Shown: positions 46,472 to 58,004 of the stretch, one piece after another
How the letters are laid out: every line of letters starts with the position of its first letter
Position numbering within the stretch: position 1 is the stretch's first letter
Source of the DNA: Cutaneotrichosporon cavernicola
Taxonomy: Eukaryota; Basidiomycota; Tremellomycetes; Trichosporonales; Trichosporonaceae
NCBI RefSeq assembly: GCF_030864355.1
Contig: NC_083398.1
Span: 682,001 to 746,000 of the forward strand
Direction of reading: 5' to 3'
Length of the DNA stretch: 64,000 nucleotides
The notes under the pieces: generated by a model
Told to the model about the DNA's origin: nothing
Seen by the model: the letters and a program-made list of their open reading frames with translations, nothing else
Databases searched by the model: none
Translations under genes and position numbers: made by a program

Positions 46472-48971
46472 ATGGACCTGCTCGCGGGCGAAAAGCTTTA
46501 CATCGACGACACCCAGATCTTTGATGACGCCAACGCACTAGCGTCGAGCATCACAGTATGTCCTTCTCCCCTCGCCGATCTGACTTAGGCATTGGGGGGA
46601 ACGGTAGTCTCCTCTCCCAGAGACGCAACGGGAATCTTGGTGAACCCGTCTCACCCATCTTTTTCTCCCTCCTCTCCCTCCTCTCCCCACCAGATCTACT
46701 ATACCTGGCCAGCACACTGCCTCTCCGTCGGCACCCGCGTCGACCCAACCACCCTTCCCCCTCCAATCCTCCTAAACCACTGGAGGCAGGGCTACTCTCA
46801 CCGCCCCGTCACAGTCTACGTCTCCGTCAACCTCCGCCGAGTGAGGGCAGACGAGGAACCTCGCGCAACAAAAGCCGCTGTCGAAACCGCCCTCGCGAAA
46901 TTGGGAGCTCTCGTCGTGCCCAAGAGATCCATGGCTGATATCATGGTCGTTGATCGCAAGACGAGTTTCTTTCTCGACAAGATTACGGCGGAAGTTAGGA
47001 AATCGGGGCGGAGCTGGCAGAGGTTCGCGGAGCGCGAGTGGGCCGACGCTGTTGTGAGGGAAGGACGGATGTTGCCGCTACAGAATTTGGAGGGGGAGAT
47101 CATGCCTGGCCCGGAGGAGGTGGATGTTGAGGGTAGACAACCTGGTCAACCCACTCCACCAGCGCAGCCAGATCAATCTACTCAGCCTGCGGCCCCCTCA
47201 GCCGCCGTGCACTCCTCTTCATCCCCCACATCCCAACCCACCAACACCACCGACGTCGACATGGACGGCGAGGGCGCCGCAGCCACTACTCCGCACCGCA
47301 TCATCCGGCCGCCCAGCCAGAAGGAGCGAGAGGAGGAAGCCCGGCGACAGCGCGAAGACAGCTTTGCAGAGGACGACGCCCCGTTCTTCAAGAAGGCCCC
47401 TGGGCGGCCGGCGGGCAAGTGAGTCTCCAACCCGGTGGCGCTGACAAGACCCCGTAACGAGTACACGCCAGAGGACGACGACCTCCTTTGCCGCTACGTG
47501 GCGCAGTACCACGCGGGCGGTTCGTGGAGTTCACGTAAGACGTACCAAGTGATGGTGAGGGTCTGAATGAACGCGCTGACAACTGGTGGAGCAGACGGAT
47601 CAGTACGAGTGGGTCGCGCGACATACGTGGCAGTCCTGGCTTGAGCGGTTCAAGAAGAACAGCGTGGCGTTTGGGAAGCGTGTGAACCGATACGCTAGAG
47701 CTGGGCTGGATGACTCGCTCAAGACCGTCGCGGAGCGGACGGCGATGCGTGAGCGGGCAAAGGACAAAGGCAAGGTGAGGGGGGAGCCGTCTATGGGCAT
47801 GGAAGCGGGGCCGTCCCGCAAGGGCAAAGAGAAAGCGACGGAGACGCCCAAGCGCCGACTCGTGCTCAGCGACGACAACGACGACGAGCCGCGCAAGAAG
47901 GACCCACAGCGCCTCGCCCTGGGGCGCAACAGGCCTGGCTCAGGATTCCCGACACAGCCTCCTCGAGGAGGTCGCGAGCCGCTCTTCATGCCTGGTCCCT
48001 CGGGTATCCTTGAGTCTGTTGAGCGGGTGCAGGCCCCGCCGCTTGCTGAGCCAGTAGTTGACAAGGCTGTAGAACAAGCTGCGCCTCTGCCACCTACCGA
48101 GCATGCTTACCCCTCGCCAAATGCTGCAACAGAGGTACAAGGAACTGCGGCGGCGCCAGTCCAACAACCGCAGCGGGGCCAAGCGGTGGAGCATCAGCAG
48201 AGTGCCCAAGATGCCGCACCTGTGTCGGAGCAACAGCCTCCTCCGGGACAGCAGCCGACTGCTCCCGAGCAGCGAGAGGAGTCGCCCGCAATCCCTCCTT
48301 CAGGCCAGCAGCCGAGTGGCCCCGAGAAGCCCGAGGAACCCGTTGCAACCCCACCTCCAGAAGCACCTGCTGTCCCAGCATCCCCGACAGCGCCTGCCCC
48401 GACGCAGGCTCCACCATCAGCTCAACCACCCGCCGCGTCAGCATCGCCTGCGCCACCGACGCCCACACAACCGTCCGCGGCAGCCCTCCCGCCACCGACG
48501 CCCTCGGCATACGCTCCTCGTCCCAGCTCCGTAGCGGACCTCATTGACCGCCGTCGCACCCCCCGGCGTCCACGACACACGCTCGCGACGGTGGCTGCCC
48601 CTCATTCTCAACCCTCGCGGCGTCGAGTCCTCGAGACTATCTCGGTTCCACGCGAGCTCCGCACGCCGATCCCGGCCCCGCGCGAGACATCCCCACAGGA
48701 ACCACTCACGCCAAAACCCTCTCCGTCTCCAAATGTCCCGCTCACACCCGTCCAACTGCAGCAGAAACTCGAGGCTGGCCGCGAAATCGTCACTCACGCC
48801 GCCCAGACATATCGAGGATACATTGACCGCTGGCTTGGTATGTTTGGGGTGGGCCAGGCCGAGATCATGGCTGCAGTGGAGGAGGTGCGAGCACGCACCG
48901 ACCTCAACCGCGCGCCACTCGTGTTTGGTCAAGTCGAACGTGTGCTCGAGGAGCGGTATGGGCGGGTCTAG
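46472..48971 (+). CDS. RAP1: Rap1-like telomere protein (BRCT-like plus Myb domain)
   Basis: Four exons (46472-46555, 46694-47418, 47449-47554, 47595-48971) give 763 residues. The first 200 residues form a divergent BRCT-like unit (KAAVETALAKLGALVVPKR, ADIMVVDRKTSFF, SWQRFAEREWADAVVREG). Across exons 3-4 is the Rap1 Myb: NEYTPEDDDLLCRYVAQY, SSRKTYQVM, then ARHTWQSWLERFKKN, the hallmark HTWQSW of Rap1. A very long Pro/Gln/Ala-rich linker (residues about 420-640) precedes a C-terminal helical segment (TPVQLQQKLEAGREIV, ALVFGQVERVL-like end) that could be the RCT. Expected role: telomere protection and silencing as part of a shelterin-like complex. In species where Rap1 binds through a TRF-like partner it need not contact DNA directly. 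Confidence 0.85.
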
Positions 48972-49450
48972 ATGGTAGACCGGGATGACAATGGCTCATT
49001 ATGTGCGACCAACGCCTTCGTGGCGTGGGAGATGCCAGGCAGGGACTGGCGGTCTGTGTCTGCGTTGCGTTGCCGACAATCAGTGTATTCCTAGCAGCTT
49101 GACACGCGGTGGTCCAAGCCACACTGGCGGCCATGCAGCGCCTGCAACACTCGTGTCGGAAGGTAAGATGGTTTCACATGGGCATGACAATGCCAGCCTC
49201 AGAGCCTCAGATCGTATTGAGAAGCGTAGACATTGAACCACGCCGCTGGAACCACGCCGCTGGAACCACGCCACTGGAACCCCGCGTCAAAGCCATCGCG
49301 GATTGAATCCACGCCCACACCTACACCCAACTCAGTACAGCCGTGCGCCATCCGCGGCTATCGACTAGTCGTCCCAATCGGCCAAATCAATGCATCTACA
49401 ACAGGTCTACAACGCAAGATATCCCCTCTCTTCATCTGCTTTAAATCTTC
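48972..49450. other. Convergent interval RAP1 / GID4
   Basis: 479 bp with a 14-bp tandem repeat (49235-49276). No gene supported. Confidence 0.45.
49235..49276. repeat. 14-bp tandem repeat, three units
   Basis: Unit GAACCACGCCGCTG, two exact copies and a third with one mismatch. Confidence 0.85.
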
Positions 49451-50916
49451 TTAACGCATCTCAAACGTCCCCGCACTCGACGACGGGACGTGGCGGACGA
49501 ACAGCTCCTGGAACTCGTTGTTCAGCGAGTGGAAGTAATACCCTCTAAGCGTGGGCTCGGGTGGCGGCGGCATGCGGGCTGTGCTCATCCTACGCGCTGG
49601 GTCCGGTCGGGTTGTTGAGGTGGACGCGCGCCGGCCAGACGTCGAGACGCTCATACGCCGAGAAACGTCAGGGCGCACCACACTCGTGCTCTGTCGTCGG
49701 ACGGGGCGAGGACAGGCGTCGACGCTCCAGTCGGGTTCGATGTCGTTTGGCGCCATGTCTACCATTGCGTAGTAGAAGCCTGGTGTGAGCATGGTCGTGT
49801 GATGCGACGCTAGGCCGTCTCCTTGTATCTTCTCCCGGTGGAGAACTCCCCCTCTTACGGCCCTGGCCTCCTCTCCATTCCCTTCCCTACCCCAAATCCT
49901 GACTCACCAGCAAAGCTAGCCCCCGAGATATCGCGCACCGTGTGATCTGGCACGAGGAACTTCTCCTTGATGCGAAGAAACACAAAGTCGCGCTCGCGCG
50001 CCTGCGTCTCCCCCCTTGAAACGCTGGGCAGTGGATCGCGGAGAAGCATCTCAGGCCGCACAATATCGGCCTTGGTCGAGGCACGAAGGTATGGCTCAAA
50101 GCGTTCCCAGTGCCGCCTGTCGTCGACCTCTGTCGCGCCAAACCGCTGCCCCGTCGTGAACCCGTACTTTGGCCCGATGATCTCGCCGTCAAAGAACGTC
50201 GTCAGCTCGGGATGCGTGTCGGTCAGATTCGCAATGGTCAGGTACCCGCAGCACGTCGAGTTTATGAAGCTGACGTCGACAAGGCGGATCTCGACGTCGT
50301 ATGCGCTCCGTCCCGAGCGCTGCGTGCCCTTGAACACTGCGCCGGGGTACAGACACCCGCGAGGATCGGAGCGAGCGCGTCCGCGCCCGACGTCTAGAAG
50401 TGGGTTGGGCCCGGTGTATGTCGAGGGGGCGGAGGCTAGGGCTGGTGAGGTAGGTGAGGCGGGTGTGGGCGCAGTAGCCCACGAGGACGTGCGAGGAAGG
50501 TTCTTCTGTGCATCCTTGGGCGTGCCCGTGCGCACTACTGTGGACTCGGGAAGGGAGGGGAGATTGGTGGGCGGCGACTCTGGCAGTGCGCCAGTGGACG
50601 AGCTGGGCGATGACACCGGGAGGGCGGAGGAAGGCGATGGTGAACGACATGGGAGCAGTCGCGACGCGGCGGCGAGGTCAATCACGACGGCGTGCTGGCG
50701 TGGCGAGAGACGGAGTCGCGACAGATACAGGTCCAAGTCGATCGGAGACGCTAGCGCCTGGGTGCCGCCACGGGTGCGGACACAGGCGGCGCACACGCGA
50801 TCCATCGTCTCTCCGAGGATGAGCACGCCGTCTGTCGGCCCTAGAGACGCCGCGCCGCATTCAGCGCACTTGAGGGTAGCGGGTGGCGGGGACCGCTCAG
50901 TAGTCTCAGTCGGCAT
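49451..50916 (-). CDS. GID4: Gid4/Vid24 substrate receptor of the GID ubiquitin ligase
   Basis: Two exons, 50916-49908 and 49779-49451 (128-nt intron), give 445 residues. The Gid4 beta-barrel is clear from about residue 185: LYPGAVFKGTQRSGRSAYDVE, VDVSFINSTCCGYLTI, ELTTFFDGEIIG, DDRRHWERFEPY, RDFVFLRIKEKFLVPDH, SGASFAGFYYAMVDM and the closing GYYFHSLNNEFQELFVRHV. Gid4 reads N-terminal proline degrons of gluconeogenic enzymes for glucose-induced degradation. Two additions are notable: an N-terminal C-x2-C-x21-C-x2-C pair (Cys17, 20, 42, 45) and, inside the barrel between FYYAMVDM and GYYFHSL, a 60-residue loop with four RRxS sites (Ser367, 380, 389, 402). Head-to-head with ASN1. Confidence 0.93.
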
Positions 50917-51871
50917 GGTGTGGATAGGTGGGATGTATGTGGAAGTGGAAGTGGATGTGGATGTGGGATGCAGTTGTGGTTGTGGATGTAGTTGTAGGTG
51001 CGATGGTGGTTGTTGGGTGAATTGGTGGAGCCAAACCGGAGGGGTCGGTAAGCAAGAACTCACCGCCCAGCACTTGTTGCACCAAGCAATCTACACCCAA
51101 GCACAAGCACAAGCACAAGCACCACTGAGCCAACAGCGCCACTAATGTCATTATCCCACATCGTCACGAGGTTTGCATGGGTATAGCTACAAGCGACGAG
51201 AAGCATGATGTCAGCGAGCACGGGCCTCCAATGCTGTTCACGCCATCAATCCTATGCATGTCGTTGTCATTGATCTGTGCACTAGGTACTAGATGACTAG
51301 ATGGCTCACCGGGGTTCTTAGGGAGGTTAGGGAGCTGATGATTTTTCCCCGCACTGTTCCCCGCGGCCCCACGAAGAAAGGGCCTGAGTGGTTGTGTGGT
51401 GGGTCAGGTGGGCCGGGTTGGCGAGAGGGTGATGAGTCTAAGCGACTGTAGCCGTTCTAGCCGCTCAGACGCCGCGACAGTGTTTGCAGCTGTCAATGAG
51501 TGGCGGAAAGCTGCAAAAGGCTTGTGTCTGATATGAATACTTCCGTTTCCTATTAAAGTATAATCCACGTGGGAGCGCAGAGCAAGGGCACCAAGGAGCG
51601 GAGAACATCGGAGTATCGTCGAGTCGCGTCGAAATGGCCATCGAGTCGGATTGTAATTGTAATTCAACTAGTCTAACTAGACTTGGACTAAATAGTAACA
51701 GGCACACGGGCCTTTGTCGACTTTGTTGGGTTTTGGCCAAAATATCTCCGCGTTGAGGCCCCCCCTATTCATTTCAGGACGACTCACCACAGAAATCCAC
51801 TTCCTGTCGACTTTTCCTGCTCATAAACACCCACCACCAACAACACTCATCTACTCTACATCCACATAGTC
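50917..51871. promoter_or_regulatory. Divergent intergenic region GID4 / ASN1
   Basis: 955 bp between opposite starts. The GID4 side carries GTGGAT/GTGGAA-type short repeats (50935-51010) and an AAGCAC microsatellite (51099-51122); the ASN1 side is AT-richer (51540-51760) with a pyrimidine-rich leader. Confidence 0.5.
51099..51122. repeat. Hexanucleotide repeat (AAGCAC)4
   Basis: Four perfect AAGCAC units in the GID4/ASN1 spacer. Confidence 0.85.
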
Positions 51872-54097
51872 ATGTGCGGCATCTACTGCTGCTACAACTA
51901 CAAGGGCGACCTTGCCGCCTTCCGCCCTCGCGCCATTGCGTGCTCGAAGCGTCAGCGTCACCGTGGCCCCGACTGGTCGGGCTGTTTCATTGCCCAGGAC
52001 TCGATTCTCGTCCACGAGCGTCTTGCTATCGTCGGTGTTGGTGAGTACTCGCAATGGGCCGAGGCCGACTAGACGAATGGGAACGAGCGCACACACTTTG
52101 TGCCTCGTGCACTTGATGCACGCCCCACTCGTATTGTAGCGACAACCCGGCTTCCAAAGCTTCCCCCACTTACCTTTGTCGGCGCGCGGCTAACCCCTTC
52201 CCAGACACCGGTGCCCAGCCCCTCACCAACGAGGACAAGTCGCTCATCCTCGCCGTCAACGGCGAGATCTACAACCATGTCGCTCTCCGCAAGGGCCTCA
52301 AGGACAAGAGCGCAAAGTTCAAGACCCACTCTGACTGCGAGGTTATCATGCACCTCGTACGTCACGCCAAGCGCGCACGGACACGCCACTAACCTCCCAG
52401 TACAAGGAGCACGACACCGGAGTGTGCAACATGCTCGACGGCATGTTCTCGTTTGTCCTCCTTGACCAGTCGGTGACGCCCTCGCGCGTTATCGCTGCCC
52501 GTGACCCAATCGGCATCACCACCCTCTACATGGGCTGGCACTCGTCGGCGCCCGAGACCGTCTTCTTCGCCTCGGAGATGAAGTGCATCCAGGACGAGTG
52601 CGACACCATCAAGGCGTTCCCTCCTGGACACTTTTACGACTCGAACAAGGGCGAGCTTACCCGCTACTACAACCCCACCTGGTGGAACACGGACGAGACC
52701 GAGCCTCCCCACAACCCCACCGACTACACCCTCATCCGCGAGACCCTCGAGACTGCCGTCAAGAAGCGTCTCATGTCTGAGGTTCCCTACGGTGTGCTCC
52801 TCTCGGGCGGTCTCGACTCGTCGCTCATTGCGTCGATCGCCGCTAGAGAGACCGACAAGCTCGCCGAGGCGCAGGAGGCCAAGCGCAAGCGCCGCCTCAG
52901 CGTGTCGTCGAACGGATGGGTTGGCGACGACGAGGGACAGCCGCTCGCCGCCTGGCCCCAGCTCCACTCGTTTGCCATTGGTCTCGAGGGCGCTCCCGAC
53001 CTCATTGCCGCCCGTAAGGCCGCCGACTTCCTTGGCACCGTCCACCACGAGTACCACTTCACCGTTGAGGAGGGCCTCGACGCTATCGCCGAGGTCATCT
53101 ACCACCTCGAGACTTACGACGTCACCACCGTCCGCGCCTCGACCCCCATGTACCTCCTCTCGCGCAAGATCAAGGCCATGGGTGTCAAGATGGTCCTCTC
53201 GGGTGAGGGCTCTGACGAGATCTTTGGTGGTTACCTCTACTTCCACGCCGCGCCGAACGCAAAGGACTTCCACCAGGAGTGCGTCAAGCGCGTCAAGAAC
53301 CTCCACACGGCCGACTGCCTCCGCGCCAACAAGTCGACCATGGCCTGGGGTCTTGAGGCTCGCGTCCCCTTCCTCGACAAGGAGTTCCTCGAGGTCTCGA
53401 TGAACATTGACGCCAAGGACAAGATGTTCACCAAGGGCGGCACCCAGCAGATTGACGAGGACGGCCGCCCCCGCATGGAGAAGTACATTCTCCGCAAGGC
53501 GTTCGACTGCGCCCCTGACGGAAAGCCGTACCTCCCCGACTCGATCCTCTGGCGCCAGAAGGAGCAGTTCTCGGACGGTGTCGGCTACTCGTGGATTGAC
53601 GGCATGAAGGCCCACTCAGAGCAGGTCGTCACGGACCAGCAGCTCGCCGACGCCAAGAACCGCTGGCCCGTCGGCACCCCCGAGACCAAGGAGGCCTACT
53701 GGATCCGCGAGATCTTCGAGCACCACTTCCCCTCGGACGCTGCTGCCGGCACTGCCGTGCGCTGGGGTGAGTCCTCTGACCTGACCTGACATGATTGCGC
53801 ACGGCCAAGGTCCGGGCAACGGTGGCGGTGGCGTGCGCTGGCAAACAATCGAAAATTCTGGGTCTGGGCCAACGGACAAGTTCCGTGCCTGACCTCCACT
53901 TACTGTGCTTGTCTCCCACCTTCAGTGCCTGACCGCCTCGCCTCCACCACACCTTTCTCATTTCGTCTTCCACACCTTGTCGTGCTGCAAGGACAGAGCT
54001 AACGCGCGCAGTTCCGAAGCAGGAGTGGGGCGTCTCGTCGGACCCGTCTGGCCGCGCCGTCGCGATCCACACGGCGGCGTACGACGGCAAGGCGTAA
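51872..54097 (+). CDS. ASN1: Asparagine synthetase (glutamine-hydrolysing)
   Basis: Four exons (51872-52040, 52205-52356, 52401-53766, 54012-54097) give 590 residues. Cys2 in [14 protein letters not shown] is the class-II glutaminase nucleophile; [25 protein letters not shown] and AVNGEIYNH complete the amidotransferase domain. The synthetase half has the PP-loop [15 protein letters not shown] (from residue 242), [11 protein letters not shown], and [16 protein letters not shown] for aspartyl-AMP formation, then [14 protein letters not shown]. It makes asparagine from aspartate and glutamine. The last exon, 28 residues with [12 protein letters not shown], is separated by a 245-nt intron, the longest of this gene. 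Length agrees with yeast Asn1 (572). Confidence 0.98.
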
Positions 54098-55376
54098 GTC
54101 GACTCGGAGTGTGTTTGGGGGCGTGTTTTTAGCGATTTTCGATCTGTCGCTCGGACAAAAACACATACACATAGTCGTTAGGCTACAGTATAGATAGCAT
54201 CGCGGTGGGATTTGGATGATGCATGTGCTTTATAGACGGGTGGGGGAAAGAGGGGTGGGGGAATCGGGAGGCGGGGAGGGTCTGGGTCTTGCACAGCGCG
54301 CTGGCCTCTGACCGTGAGACTCCAGCTACATGTAACCTGGAGTCTGGACCGCCTCCACTTTTACCCCTGGCCCAATTTCCCGTTCCTCTTCTACCACCAC
54401 CATGTTGTGCACACCAGGATAGCGTGGCCTTTCCCGCTATCATATCACGGACGAACCTGCAAAAGCAGTATGGACATGCCGCAACTGACAGAAAGTACGG
54501 AAGATTCCGCGATTCCTGACTGCCACACTCACTGTCGTCTCGCCCGAGCGCCCAGCACTCGACATGATGCATAGACTTTGGAAAAATAGAAAAGGCGGCT
54601 CAGGGTGCCAGCTACAAGGAAGCGAGGCTCAGACTCACACAGCCATCGGGTTGCCTCCTCTGGCCTTGTAGACCAGGAGTGCCCGTCGGCAGCTGAGGTT
54701 TACCCCACCTGTCCAGCATCTTGCCGATCACCAAGAAGGCATGTATGATGGGTTTCTGATACAAGAGGGATGGATACTAAAGAGGGATGGATACCAAGAG
54801 GGGAAGGGACATCGCCTGCGCCGCGACGAGGTCAACCTGTCAACGTGTACTCGCACAAGATATTTCGAGAGGGAAAAGTGGGCAATAGGGCTATCAACAC
54901 TGTGCAATCGTTTGAAAGTATCAGGAAGAATGCACGACCAAGTTTATTTTCCGCAGCCCATAATTGTCGGAAACTATAGAAACGCCAAGGGAAAAAAAAG
55001 GGGACGTTCTGACCAATGCACCCGTAATGACAGTTGGTGTATAGGGCTCTCTTGGAATCTGGAGATAACGTGAGAATCAATATGATGTGATTTTGGGAAG
55101 GAGCCGTTGTAAAATTATCGCAAACGTCCAGAACGAGGGTTTGGATTATTATGGTCTTCTAGTCGCAGAATGGCTGCAGATGATGTGGGCTAGTGTTGGC
55201 ATTTGTTCCAGCCGTGGCTGTGGTGGGCCGTTCTGTGGAGGGTGAGACTTTGGCATCACCCAGACATAGGCGTCGCCACGTATGTGTGAGAGACAACGGC
55301 GTTTAGTTCTCAGGCGCAAGGCAGCTTGGGAGCCTGTGTCCAGATGTGTGCACATGACATCCAAGCACTACCAAAA
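54098..55376. other. Gene-free interval ASN1 / FG-repeat gene
   Basis: About 1.3 kb, convergent 3' ends. A 14-bp near-duplicate (GAGGGATGGATAC) occurs twice around 54767-54793. No coding or RNA gene is supported. Confidence 0.5.
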
Positions 55377-57411
55377 TCAATACCCCTTCCTCTCCATATC
55401 CCCAAGCACCTTAACCGCCATCCCTTTAACCGCTGCGTTGTTCGTGGCCAGACAACCCCGAATCGCCATTCGGAGGGGACGCGCATCCGCCGGCTCGAGC
55501 CAACTCACAACCTCGAGCACCTTGAGGGTTTGGTTATTCGTCTTAGGTCCCCTCAGGATCCCCGTTAGCACCTGGCGCACGCTAGATCCATGTGACCGCA
55601 TAACCAGCGGGATCTGGGCGAGCTCCTCGATCGGTGCGGCGTTGTTGTGGCCGTTCGACCCGTCCGTAATGCGGTGCAGCCATCTCTGGAGCGCGATCAT
55701 CGCGGCGGCAGGAACGGGGCTGGAATTAGCACCGATTGATTGGAGCTTACCCGTTGAACGCGTCGAAGATGGGGATGGGATAGTGCGGGCAACGACCCAT
55801 GCCGTTGAGGGCGACCTTGTAGGGGGTGTTTGAGGAAGAGACGCTGCCAGGGTGGTCGGAGCCATTACCATTTGAGCCGCCCTGGCCGAAACCGTTACCA
55901 TGTCCAGAGCTGCTCTGGCCGAAACCGTTGCTTGAGCCGGAACCGTGCCCAAATGTTTTCCCGGGGGTCCCCGCCGTACCGCCGTGGAGAAAGGCAGAGG
56001 CCGAGGCACTCTGGCCGCCGAAACTGCTCGATCTGGAGTTCCCAAAAACACTGTGGCTCTCGAACGCCTTCATTGGGATGGAATCCACCCCCTCGACACC
56101 TTTCATAGGAGAGTTGTCGGAACTGTGGGTGTTCGCGCCCAACCCCTCGCCACTGGAACTGGAACCCATGCCCAAGGTAGACCGAGTTGGCGTCGTCGCA
56201 GGGCTGGGGAGCCAACCGCTGCCCGAAGTGTTGGTGGCAAAACCGGTTGACTTGGCTTGCCCGAAGACACTCTGCGGTCCAAAGGCGCTGGTGACCTGAG
56301 TGGCAGCGACAAAGCCACCAAATGCAGTCTTCTGACCAAATTCAGCAAAACCTGAGGCAGTCTGGCCACCGCTTAGAGCAGGGGTGCCAAAACCAGACGG
56401 CTTGGCACTTGTGGTCGAGGCCCAGTTCCCGAAGCCGCTGGAGGATCCAAAAGTGCTTGAAAGCGTCCCTGCGCCTCCGGGCTGGGTAAATGCCGAATCA
56501 GGAGCCGGCTGCCCAAACGTCGTAGGCACAGGGAGTGCCGAGGTGATACCGCTTGTGAAAGTGGTGAGTGTCGACGGCTCGCTGGCTGGCACGCTCTCGC
56601 CCTGGACCTGGTCCAAGGAAGCGACCGTTGCCGAGGTGGTGAACGGAGCAACTTGCAGCTGAGCTCGCGCTGACTTGTAGCCGATGCGAGGGGCAGCTGC
56701 ATAGTCGGAGGCGAGGCCCTTGCCTTTATCTTTCACGGGGCCGTCGTCGGGAGGAGCGAGGCTCGCACTGTTGCTCGGGTCGATACGGGAAAGATCGAAG
56801 CGAACATGGTTGGTGCGGGGTGACCCTCTCTTCGTGCGGGGCTTGGGACGGCGGCCCTCCTTGATTTCGCCTTCTTCGATTACTGGTGCACGAGGACGGC
56901 TACGGCTCCAGGAGGGGAGCGGTCGAGGAGGTCGACGCTCGCCGATCTCGACTCGCTCGTTAACGAGCTCCTCGTCGGCGCGGCGCTTGCGCGAGTTGGA
57001 CTTGGACGGGTTTGTGATGGGCGCAGTCTGGGACGTGGTGTGGGATGTGTCCGAGGTGGACTGCGATCGGGGCTGGGATGTGGTGTTGGATGCGGGCTGG
57101 GATGCACGTGTTGGGGAGGGGGGAGGGGAAGGCGGAGGAGCGCCAGCGCGGGTCCTCCGAGACAGCCTTGTGCTGGTAGTATTATTCTCGGTCTGTGTGA
57201 CCTGTGAAGCCTGGAGCGAGCTTGAGCTGACAATGCTGGCTTGGGTAGCCAAGCTGTCGGCCACTTCGTCGATGTCGGTGTAGTTGGACTGGACGAGCGT
57301 GAGCGGTGCTGGGGGGCGGCGCACCTTGCGCTCAGCAATGGAGTTTCCATCAGAGGTGTAGGCGGGAGTGAGATAGGCCGATGTCTGGTGCCCAAGGTTG
57401 GCGTTCATCAT
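55377..57411 (-). CDS. FG-repeat nucleoporin-like protein
   Basis: Two exons, 57411-55751 and 55719-55377, give 667 residues. The N-terminal 250 residues are Ser/Thr/Pro-rich with a basic patch (SNSRKRRADEE) and KRGSPRTNHVRFDLSRID. Residues about 290-540 carry roughly fifteen FG dipeptides in spaced Ser/Gly/Thr-rich context (TTFGQP, SGFGNW, SGFGTP, TAFGGF, SVFGQAK, NGFGQ), as in GLFG/FxFG nucleoporins. The last 115 residues form a distinct helical domain (AAAMIALQRWLHRIT, EELAQIPLVMRSHG, TLKVLEVVSWLEPADARPLRMAIRGCL). I infer a nuclear-pore protein; its yeast counterpart is not obvious, so an FG-containing RNA-export factor is an alternative. Confidence 0.65.
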
Positions 57412-58004
57412 TGTCGATATGATGGTTGGGCGTTAGAGAGAGATAGGGGGGGGGGGGGGGGGGGGTCCTGCTTGGGCAGGCGCAGGGTGGAGTGACGATG
57501 GACGGACTTGGGCAAGAACGTGAGGTGACGCTGTACAAGAGTTAGAGGGCTGAGTACGAGCAAGACTGTGAGTGAGCGATGAAGAGGAGGCGGGCGTGTC
57601 AGTCTGGGGTCAAGTAGGCCGAGCGAGTGATGGCCTGCGGTGCGAGTGTACGAGACAACTTGTCCAGACTGTGAGCAAAGTGAGTGGTCAATGAAGTCAG
57701 ATGGTTTGGGGGTACAATGAAGTGATGGTGATGGTGGATGCGAGTGACAAAGGACATGGACATGTGATGGATGAGTGCGAGAGCTGTGCTTATTCAAGCG
57801 ACGGGCTGCGTGCAGCAGGCCCCGAGTGATGCGGGCTGGACCTGCGTCAGTACCATCCAGTGCATGGGTACATGGTCAACACTACAGGGCAGAATGTACA
57901 AAGTTTCTAGGTTGTCACTATGTGGTGTCTTTGCAGAGGTGCACGGGCTCCGATCACGTCACACTTTGGCCTCACGCCCCACGACAGCAGATATCGCCTA
58001 CATG
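57412..58004. other. Interval between FG-repeat gene and cysteine-tail gene C
   Basis: 593 bp: promoter and leader of the FG-repeat gene on the left, 3' UTR of gene C on the right. Contains the 20-G run. Confidence 0.45.
57446..57465. repeat. Homopolymer, 20 consecutive G
   Basis: Uninterrupted G tract on the + strand 35 bp upstream of the FG-repeat start codon (poly-C in its transcript leader). Confidence 0.85.

Noticed and set aside
49290..49330. T-loop-like GATTGAATCC suggesting a tRNA on the minus strand
   Set aside because: No pairing acceptor stem, D arm or anticodon arm could be built around it.
49967..51145. 392-codon open frame on the + strand
   Set aside because: Antisense to GID4 and its leader; low-complexity Cys/Gly/Val tail comes from a microsatellite.
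52389..53615. 408-codon open frame on the minus strand
   Set aside because: Antisense to the asparagine synthetase exon; a codon-bias shadow.
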